DNA of 23,177 bases, taken from positions 1 to 23,177 of IMG/VR virus record IMGVR_UViG_3300035224_000325; one strand, written 5' to 3'. Made by a program: the position numbers and the translations under genes. The number at the start of each line of letters is the position of its first letter. Positions within the stretch are counted from its first letter, which is position 1. Shown piece after piece: positions 11,742 through 17,904 of this stretch. Below the pieces are notes generated by a model, which ran no database searches, was not told the origin of the DNA, and saw nothing but the letters and a program-made list of their open reading frames with translations. This DNA comes from a virus.

Positions 11742-12350
11742 ATGGCAGCAAACGGCGGAATGTCGTTCAGTAATAACTTTGTTGTGAAATTTATCAACCC
11801 ACCCATTACTCCTCCGGGTGGACAATCATCTGACTACTTTGAAATGTTTTGCACTGAAGCACAATTGCCGAACACTAATACGGCACAAGGTCAAATGAAT
11901 GGCACATATGTTGGTAGTGGATCTGTAAACTACCCTCACACAAGAGTATTTACTGAAATTCAATTGGGATTTATGTGTGATGCTAATATGACATCACTTA
12001 AATTTCTACAAGATTGGACTGATTCTATTTTTAATGAAGGGGGTGACGATGTTGTTGGTAAATCAAAATCAGCAATGGAATCTTCTGCCTTCGATGCTGG
12101 CAGACCAGAGGGAAGAAATATCAGATTAAAATATAGGGATGAATATGCATGTAAAATTGCTATTACCAAGACTGAAATTGGACCAAATTCTCCTATAGAA
12201 AGAGCACCTATTACATATATTTTAGAGCAAGCATATCCCTATGCTATTGATGCAATACCTTTACAGTTTGGTAGTAGTCAGTTGACGCAAGTAACAGCAC
12301 AGTTCTCTTACATGAGACACTATGTGATCAAAAATGATATTAGACCGTGA
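11742..12350 (+). CDS. 54: gp19-fold tail-tube protein, probably gp54 initiator
   Basis: 202 residues from ATG 11742; a GTG at 11715 would extend it but lies in the promoter region. The tube-protein fold (T4 gp19 family) is indicated by SFSNNFVVKFINPP, EMFCTEAQLPNTNT, a central HTRVFTEIQLGFMCD and the C-terminal ILEQAYPYAIDAIPL plus LTQVTAQFSYMRHYV. Tail tube (gp19) and tube initiator (gp54) share this fold. Position beside gp48 and the hub genes, away from a sheath gene, favours gp54, although T4 gp54 is longer (320). Late-type promoter at 11681. The gene is followed by repeat copy B. Confidence 0.75.
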   Translation: MAANGGMSFSNNFVVKFINPPITPPGGQSSDYFEMFCTEAQLPNTNTAQGQMNGTYVGSGSVNYPHTRVFTEIQLGFMCDANMTSLKFLQDWTDSIFNEGGDDVVGKSKSAMESSAFDAGRPEGRNIRLKYRDEYACKIAITKTEIGPNSPIERAPITYILEQAYPYAIDAIPLQFGSSQLTQVTAQFSYMRHYVIKNDIRP

Positions 12351-12371
12351 AAACCAACTTTTCAATTCCAT

Positions 12372-12415
12372 GAAAGTGGGAAAATTTTTCCTGCTCATTT
12401 TTGGTTAAAAAAGTC
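12372..12415 (+). repeat. 44-nt repeated element, copy B, before gp26
   Basis: Aligns without gaps to 8781-8824 (32/44 identical), sharing TGGGAAAA, TTTTG and AAAAGTC blocks. It holds a near-palindrome GGGAAAATTTTTCC (12378-12391) and an enclosing AACCAA (12352-12357)/TTGGTT (12401-12406). The variant late motif follows at once, so the unit resembles a stem-loop plus promoter cassette. Confidence 0.5.
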
Positions 12416-12417
12416 GC

Positions 12418-12425
12418 ACTAAATA
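12418..12425 (+). promoter_or_regulatory. Variant late promoter (ACTAAATA)
   Basis: Ends 24 nt before the gp26 ATG at 12450. Preceded by GC, as is the copy at 17643 (GCACTAAATA in both). Confidence 0.5.
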
Positions 12426-12449
12426 TTAATATGATATGATCTAAGTATA

Positions 12450-13160
12450 ATGGCATTACCAAAAGTTGCATTACCAACTTATGAATTGGAAATTCCTTCA
12501 AATGGCAAAAAAATCAAATATCGCCCATTTGTTGTAAAAGAAGAAAAACTACTTTTATTAGCACTTGAATCTCAAGATGATAAGCAGATTGAAGAATCTA
12601 CAAGGACATTACTAAAAAATTGTATTCAATCTCGCGTAAAATTAGAAGATTTAGCAATTTTTGATCTGGAGTACATTTTTCTTCAGATTCGCGCTGTATC
12701 AGTTGGCGAAGTTGTTGAAATGTTGCTGACATGCGAAGATGATGGTGAAACGCAAGTTAAGTACAATCTTAATTTGACAGATGTCCAAGTTATCAAATCA
12801 GAAGATCATAGTAGTAAAATTATGCTATCTGACGAAATGGGACTCATTATGAAGTATCCTTCATTTGAAGAATTTGTAAAAGTATCGATTATCGCAAAAG
12901 ATACTAGCGAACAAGTTATTGAGATTATGGGGAAATGTATCGATCAAATTTTTGATGGTGAAGAAGTTTATGACAGTTCGACCACATCAAAAAAAGAATT
13001 TGTTGAATTTATTGAAGGATTGACAAATAAGCAATTTGAAAAAGTTCAGGAGTTTTTCTCTGAAATGCCAGTTCTTAAACATGAGATTAAGTTAAAAAAC
13101 CCAAATACTGGTGTTGAAAATAGTTTTGTAATTCAAGGATTATCTAATTTTTTCGGATAA
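12450..13160 (+). CDS. 26: gp26-like hub/tail assembly chaperone
   Basis: 236 residues (T4 gp26 is 208; T4_baseplate family). In T4, gp26 is needed for hub assembly; its place just before the tape measure matches the tail assembly chaperones of other long-tailed phages. Recognisable parts are LPTYELEIPSNGKKIKYRPFVVKEEKLLL, the long helix block to LLKNCIQSR, then LEYIFLQIRAVSVGEVVEM and the acidic C-terminal domain (FVEFIEGLTNKQFEKVQEFF). It ends LSNFFG at TAA 13158. The FF codons form a slippery heptamer, T TTT TTC (13148-13154), and a -1 shift would enter a long open downstream frame. Promoted by the variant late site at 12418. Confidence 0.9.
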   Translation: MALPKVALPTYELEIPSNGKKIKYRPFVVKEEKLLLLALESQDDKQIEESTRTLLKNCIQSRVKLEDLAIFDLEYIFLQIRAVSVGEVVEMLLTCEDDGETQVKYNLNLTDVQVIKSEDHSSKIMLSDEMGLIMKYPSFEEFVKVSIIAKDTSEQVIEIMGKCIDQIFDGEEVYDSSTTSKKEFVEFIEGLTNKQFEKVQEFFSEMPVLKHEIKLKNPNTGVENSFVIQGLSNFFG

Positions 13161-13184
13161 GCCTCTTTCACAATACGTTAGAGG
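13148..13184 (+). other. Probable -1 programmed frameshift site
   Basis: T TTT TTC at 13148-13154 fits the X XXY YYZ slippery pattern in the gp26 frame. Seven nt later is a stem CCTCT (13162-13166)/AGAGG (13180-13184), a usual spacing for a stimulator, though it is only five pairs with a 13-nt loop. The zero-frame stop is two codons past the site. Confidence 0.75.
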
Positions 13185-13339
13185 GGTATTACAAGACTAA
13201 TTTTGCCTTGATGCAACACCATAAATATAGTTTGAGTGAAATAGAAGATATGATGCCTTGGGAGAGACAAGTTTACACTAGTCTCCTCATGCAATACCTA
13301 GAACAAGTCAAACAAGAACAAGAAAAAGCAGCAAGGTAA
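13154..13339 (+). CDS. Frameshift extension of gp26 (chaperone T-part), 61 codons
   Basis: After a -1 slip at 13154 the frame is open from CGG 13154 to TAA 13337-13339. It adds 61 residues: RISLFHNTLEGYYKTNFALM, then HHKYSLSEIEDMMPWERQVY and an amphipathic Glu/Gln/Lys helix. Product would be about 296 residues (join 12450..13154 and 13154..13339). The part with HHxYSLSEIEDMxPWER looks like the short second part of frameshifted tail assembly chaperones (lambda G-GT type), which recruit tail tube subunits to the tape measure. An ATG at 13211 could alternatively give a free 42-aa protein. No Shine-Dalgarno precedes 13211, which favours the frameshift. The gene ends 2 nt before the tape measure ATG. 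Confidence 0.75.
   Translation, partial: RISLFHNTLEGYYKTNFALMQHHKYSLSEIEDMMPWERQVYTSLLMQYLEQVKQEQEKAAR
13220..13227 (+). promoter_or_regulatory. Late promoter motif (CATAAATA) inside the chaperone extension
   Basis: Perfect motif that also encodes part of His-His-Lys-Tyr in the frameshift extension. A start near 13233 would give a separate late transcript for the tape measure gene at 13342. Confidence 0.5.
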
Positions 13340-13341
13340 TA

Positions 13342-16239
13342 ATGGCACACGGTTATCTTACACCACAAGCAGTATCAGGAGAAGGACTTGGAATCCCATA
13401 TAAGAAATTATATGATGCATTCAAGAAACTTTTTCGTAAAGATCTCCGTGTCGTTAATGCCAACGTAAAAGAAGTAAGGGACTTGTTACCTGGGGGGAAG
13501 GATAGAGCACAACTTCCACCATCAAGGCAGAAAATGCTTGGTGGTGCTGCAACAAAACTACTAACAGGTGCTGCCTCTAGTGATATTGTTCCTAAAAAAG
13601 CAGGTATTGTAAACACAGAGGCAAAAACTGCTATTGTTGGTAGAAATGCCACTGATATTAATAGAAAAGAACAAAAATACCTAGGAACTACTGATCCTGA
13701 TGTAGCAGGTGGTCCAAAGACCAGAAAAGGTGGAACATTTACTGATTTTGGTTCTACTTCTTCCGCACCAGAAGCAAAACCGCTAAATGCAGAAAATTTC
13801 TTTTCAAAAGCGCAAACTGGTGTTGGTGGTAGTGGGGAATATTTAACCAAATCGCAAAGAGTTGCAGATTTTAGAAAATCGCAGGAAATGCGAACTGCCT
13901 CGGCAAATACTCCTGCAATTTCGCCAGATAGTGGTATTGATATTGTCGCTGCTGTTAATAAGAATACCGCAGCAATTGTTGCTTTATCTAATCTAACAGA
14001 AGAGCAGACAAAATCACAACGCTCGATGCATAACGAGCAACAAGCTCAATCAGATAAACTTGCTTCTAGAGCACTTGCTAGAGGCGAAGAAAAATCATTA
14101 GAAAAAGGTTCTGATCTTTCTGGGTTTACTACACCAGAAAAATTCCAAAAGTTACTACCTGGTGGCGGTGGATCTGGTGGAGGCGGTGGTGCTGGCGGTG
14201 GACCTGGACTTGGTATTGGTGGTAAAGTTGGTGCTAAAAAGGTAGTACAAGCAGTTGGTAAACGTGGTGCAGCACGAGTAGGAACACGATTAGCAGCAAA
14301 ATATGGTGGTAAGGCAGCAGCAAAAGCAGCAGGTAAATATGGCGGCAAAGCAGCTGCTAAACTTGGTGTTAAGGGTGCTGCGAAGATAGGAGCGGGTGCT
14401 GTTGCTAAATCAGTTGGCAAAAAGATACCTTTAGTTGGTTTGGGTCTTGGTGCTGTCTTTGCAGCACAGAGAGCATTACAGGGTGATTTTGTAGGTGCTG
14501 GTCTTGAGTTAGCATCTGGTGCAGCATCAACAGTTCCTGGTATTGGCACAGTTGGATCAGTTGGTATTGACGCTGCTCTTGCTGCCAGAGATATGGGAAT
14601 GACGCCATTCGCTAAGGGTGGTATCATTACACAACCGACTAATGCCCTTATGGGTGAATCTGGAGCAGAAGGTGTTTTTCCACTAGAAGGTAGAAGGGGC
14701 AAAAATACTTTCGAGGCAATGGGAGAAGGTATTCTTGAGGCACAGAAAAAAGGTAAGAAAGAATATGCTGATCTACAGTCAGCAGGTCTTAAATTATATT
14801 TTGAAAACAAGGGTGGATTTAAAGTCTTTGGCGATCTTTTTGGAAATATTATGTCTGGAATATTTGGTCCAATTATAGGCGGATTATCTAAAGGATTGGG
14901 TAATTTTCTGGGTGGTAGTTTAAATAAACTCCTTGGTCTTGGTGGAGATAAAAATTTATCTCCAGTTAATACTGGTGGACTTGCAGACTTTATTGGTGGT
15001 CTTGAGTCTGGAAATGATTACACTAAGATGGTTGGCGGAGCGAAAGATGAATCTGTACTTGGCAAAACTATAGATCAATTAAATACGGAAAAAGGTGGTC
15101 AGTTTGCTATGGGTCGTTATCAAATTCAAATGAGAACTGCCAGTGAAGTCCTTAAAAATGCTGGTATTGATACTTCATCATTTAAATTTGATAAAGCAGG
15201 TCAAGACAAAATCTTTGAATTGCTTTTAAAGAGAAGAGGTGTTGATGACTTTATGTCTGGCGAAATTGACGAAAATCAATTTGCTAAAAATCTTTCTATG
15301 GAATGGGCAGCACTACCTAAAGATGCATCTGGAAAAGGATTTTATGATGGAGTTGGGAGTAATAAGTCTCTAACTAGTTTCTCTTCCGTTAAGGGTCAGT
15401 TATCTGCACTCAAGGCATCCGGATCGCCATTCCAAGCATCTGCTCAAACTGGATCTGGAGGATCTCAAAATCTTGCATCTGCAGCACAGAGTTTGAAAGG
15501 AATGAGCACAGCAGACGGTCCTGATGGTGGTCAGAATGGTTGTGTATATGCTGTGAACAAAGTATTCAGCAAAGCGGGTATCACTCCACCATGGGGATCA
15601 TCACTATATGTTCCTGATGCTGAGAAATCTATGATTGATGCTGGTTGGCAGCAGGTCCCATATGGTCAACAACAACCAGGCGATGTATTTGTTATGAAGG
15701 ATCAGAAGTCTCCACCACAGGCACATATTGGTGTTGCAACCGATAATAAATTTATTTTATCCAATTCATCAGGTAAAGCAGCGATGAGTTGGTCTTCTAC
15801 AGCACAAGGATATAATTCATATTATGGTGGACAGGGAGCATTATACAGAATGCCTGGTCAACAGGCAGTATCCACTGCACAAGCAGGGTCTCCTGGAGCT
15901 CCACCTTCGGGTGCTCCTTTAACAGCAGAACAGAAAGCAAAAATGTTCAAAAAGGTTGGGATGCCTGCATTCGCAGCGTCCGCTTTATCTTCTCCTCCTG
16001 GTCCTGTTGCAGCTTCACCAGCATCACCACAAACTGGAACATCTATCATGGCGACTTCAGCACAGGTAGCATCTGCTTCTAATGTTGGTGCAGCACCTAG
16101 TATTGTTAATAATTACTATGGTTCTGGTGGTGGTAAGCAAAGTAGTGGAGTTAATCCAAATGGAGTATCTGCTGGTATTGATATGAATGCTGCAGGTCTT
16201 GGTGCGTTCCAAGAATTAAAACTTAGATCATTAGCATAA
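13342..16239 (+). CDS. 29: Tape measure/hub protein with two wall-hydrolase domains (gp29-like)
   Basis: 965 residues (T4 gp29 is 590). Order: N-terminal helical region; coiled segment ~205-265; Gly-rich linker ~271-293; Ala/Gly/Lys-rich then hydrophobic segment ~310-420, likely membrane-active; tape-measure motif FAKGGIITQPTNALMGESGAEGVFPL ~422-448; a muramidase-like domain from ~546 with GGLESGNDY (E555 probable acid) and FAMGRYQIQ (588-596); an NlpC/P60- or CHAP-like Cys-His domain with C734 (NGCVYAVNKVF) and H795 (QAHIGVATD); a Pro/Ala/Ser-rich tail. It would set tail length and be released with DNA to open peptidoglycan. It follows the chaperone pair, as tape measures do, and its stop overlaps the next start (TAATG). 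Confidence 0.85.
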   Translation: MAHGYLTPQAVSGEGLGIPYKKLYDAFKKLFRKDLRVVNANVKEVRDLLPGGKDRAQLPPSRQKMLGGAATKLLTGAASSDIVPKKAGIVNTEAKTAIVGRNATDINRKEQKYLGTTDPDVAGGPKTRKGGTFTDFGSTSSAPEAKPLNAENFFSKAQTGVGGSGEYLTKSQRVADFRKSQEMRTASANTPAISPDSGIDIVAAVNKNTAAIVALSNLTEEQTKSQRSMHNEQQAQSDKLASRALARGEEKSLEKGSDLSGFTTPEKFQKLLPGGGGSGGGGGAGGGPGLGIGGKVGAKKVVQAVGKRGAARVGTRLAAKYGGKAAAKAAGKYGGKAAAKLGVKGAAKIGAGAVAKSVGKKIPLVGLGLGAVFAAQRALQGDFVGAGLELASGAASTVPGIGTVGSVGIDAALAARDMGMTPFAKGGIITQPTNALMGESGAEGVFPLEGRRGKNTFEAMGEGILEAQKKGKKEYADLQSAGLKLYFENKGGFKVFGDLFGNIMSGIFGPIIGGLSKGLGNFLGGSLNKLLGLGGDKNLSPVNTGGLADFIGGLESGNDYTKMVGGAKDESVLGKTIDQLNTEKGGQFAMGRYQIQMRTASEVLKNAGIDTSSFKFDKAGQDKIFELLLKRRGVDDFMSGEIDENQFAKNLSMEWAALPKDASGKGFYDGVGSNKSLTSFSSVKGQLSALKASGSPFQASAQTGSGGSQNLASAAQSLKGMSTADGPDGGQNGCVYAVNKVFSKAGITPPWGSSLYVPDAEKSMIDAGWQQVPYGQQQPGDVFVMKDQKSPPQAHIGVATDNKFILSNSSGKAAMSWSSTAQGYNSYYGGQGALYRMPGQQAVSTAQAGSPGAPPSGAPLTAEQKAKMFKKVGMPAFAASALSSPPGPVAASPASPQTGTSIMATSAQVASASNVGAAPSIVNNYYGSGGGKQSSGVNPNGVSAGIDMNAAGLGAFQELKLRSLA

Positions 16240-17651
16240 TGGCACAATCACAACAATTTCAAAATATCACAGATTTCTCTTTAAAGAGTGTTGTTATAGC
16301 AGCACTTGGAGAAACAGAAGGGTATGAAATCAAGCAAATGGTAAGTACATTTTCGTATGTTGAGAATGTTACTAGTCCATTTGTTGCAGGAACTATGAGT
16401 GTTGCTGATAGTGCTGGACTGTTAGCAAATCTTCCTATTCAAGGTGGTGAGACTGTTAAGATAGTTGTGGACACTTCTTCTGCAGATGAACCACAGGAAT
16501 ATGTAATGCAGGTATGGAAAGTAGGTAATAGATATGCTAAAAATCAAGTACAAGCATTTACTTTAGGTCTTGTATCTGTTGAAGCACTTAATAATGAATG
16601 TGTGCGATTAATGAAAAGATTGGAAGGAAAACCAGAAGAAATTATTTCTAAAATTCTTACAGAAGATTTAAACAGTGATAAAGTTCCTTTGGTTACAAAT
16701 CTAAACGGAATGACATCACCAACTCAATTTGCTATAAAAATGCTTCCTACAAATAGGAGACCATTCGATATTATCTCATCATTATGTGTAAAGAGTGTAA
16801 AGATTGATAGTGGTGGATCTGCAGGAAAAAACTCAAAATCTGATGGAGATAGAGATAAAATTAGTGGATCTGCCGGGTATTTCTTCTGGGAAAATAAGAG
16901 AGGATATAATTTCTTCGCTGTTGATGATCTACTAGATGCGAATGAAGAGAACACATGGGGTCCATACATTGAAAAACCAGCTAATCAATCAGATGGTGCA
17001 GATGATAGACTTACAATTTCTCAAGCAGTATTTCAGTCTGAAGTTGATGTTATGTCTGCTATGAGAAAGGGTAAGTATTCTAGTCTCATTGTTTTCTTTA
17101 ATCATTCTACAGGTCAATATCACGAATATGACTATAGTTTAGAAGATGCATATGATAGCATGAAGCATCTTGGAGCACAAAATAAACCATCTGTAATTAA
17201 ATTTGGAGATAAGTCTATTTCCGATTATCCAACTAGAATTGTATCCACCATTTTGGATCATGAATCATGGTACAATGAACCCGGAATTGCATCCTATGAA
17301 GAAGAAGATGAATCGGAAGAACCAAGTGAATTTTGTGATTTTCATAAACATTTTACAGCACAGTCTTTAATGCGATATGAACTATTGAAACATCAAATGG
17401 CAACAGTTGTGGTTCCGGGCAATTCTGAAATTTGTGCAGGTGATAAGATCAACATAAAACTTGTAAATAAAGCTCCTGGTGCTAGAATACAGGATGAACC
17501 ATACGATCAGGAAAGTAGTGGCATTTACCTCATTGAAGAAGTGACACATACTTATAATAGTACGGAATCAACAAATGGAAGGTTTACCACAACTTTAAGA
17601 TTGATGCGAGATTCGTATGGGGATATTGAATCCAATCACGGCACTAAATAA
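16239..17651 (+). CDS. 27: gp27-like baseplate hub protein
   Basis: 470 residues (T4 gp27 is 391). gp27 forms the trimeric hub ring that joins the gp5 spike to the tube. Support: the N-terminal FSLKSVVIAALGETEGYEIKQM, then SPFVAGTMSVADSAGLLANLPIQGGETVKI (read in parts), which matches the hub pattern of a short beta domain with a xLLxNLPIxGxE turn; YVMQVWKVGNR and FTLGLVSVEALNNECVRL follow. The C-terminal half contains KINIKLVN and the strand GIYLIEEVTHTYNSTESTNGRFTTTLRLMRD, typical of hub domain endings. The order tape measure, this gene, gp5-like also supports the call. Likely translated by coupling at TAATG. Confidence 0.72.
   Translation: MAQSQQFQNITDFSLKSVVIAALGETEGYEIKQMVSTFSYVENVTSPFVAGTMSVADSAGLLANLPIQGGETVKIVVDTSSADEPQEYVMQVWKVGNRYAKNQVQAFTLGLVSVEALNNECVRLMKRLEGKPEEIISKILTEDLNSDKVPLVTNLNGMTSPTQFAIKMLPTNRRPFDIISSLCVKSVKIDSGGSAGKNSKSDGDRDKISGSAGYFFWENKRGYNFFAVDDLLDANEENTWGPYIEKPANQSDGADDRLTISQAVFQSEVDVMSAMRKGKYSSLIVFFNHSTGQYHEYDYSLEDAYDSMKHLGAQNKPSVIKFGDKSISDYPTRIVSTILDHESWYNEPGIASYEEEDESEEPSEFCDFHKHFTAQSLMRYELLKHQMATVVVPGNSEICAGDKINIKLVNKAPGARIQDEPYDQESSGIYLIEEVTHTYNSTESTNGRFTTTLRLMRDSYGDIESNHGTK
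17643..17650 (+). promoter_or_regulatory. Variant late promoter (ACTAAATA)
   Basis: Overlaps the gp27-like stop codon and ends 21 nt before the CP12 start at 17672. Confidence 0.45.
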
Positions 17652-17671
17652 AAACGTAGAAGCAATTACTT

Positions 17672-17899
17672 ATGGAAAATATCGAAGCACATATTGCCAA
17701 GGATAAAGAGATCCTTGATAATCCTATGACTTCTCCTAACCAACGTCGTCATATTGAAGGCGAACTTCATGAATTAGAGGATTATGTAGAAAATCATAAA
17801 GAAGAAATTCAAGCAGGAGATCATCACGATCCAACTGCACTCGAACTTTATTGTGATCAAAATCCATCAGAATTAGAATGTTTAATTTACGATGATTAA
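17672..17899 (+). CDS. cp12: CP12-like Calvin-cycle regulator
   Basis: 75 residues. The C-terminus reads LELYCDQNPSELECLIYDD, the CP12 signature C-x2-NP-x3-EC-x2-YDD, with Cys61 and Cys70 (C-x8-C) forming the redox switch that binds GAPDH. The N-terminal Cys pair and the AWD-VEELQ core are not present; instead there is IEGELHELEDYVE. CP12 inhibits phosphoribulokinase and GAPDH; phage CP12 is thought to turn off the host Calvin cycle and shift carbon to NADPH and nucleotide production. It sits alone among structural genes, with its own variant late-type motif 21 nt upstream. The host-derived origin is inferred. Confidence 0.85.
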   Translation: MENIEAHIAKDKEILDNPMTSPNQRRHIEGELHELEDYVENHKEEIQAGDHHDPTALELYCDQNPSELECLIYDD

Positions 17900-17904
17900 T
17901 TAAT

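Noticed and set aside
11684-11806. Longer gp4 start on the minus strand
   Set aside because: Would overlap the divergent tube gene and both promoters; gp4 homology starts at MAYSGF (11683).
13211-13339. Free-standing 42-aa gene as the main reading of this frame
   Set aside because: Possible, but the frame is open back to the slippery site and no Shine-Dalgarno precedes ATG 13211, so the frameshift reading is preferred.
14046-14810. 254-codon minus-strand open frame inside the tape measure gene
   Set aside because: Shadow of the Gly/Ala-rich repeats; its product is a low-complexity Pro/Ala string with no ribosome site.
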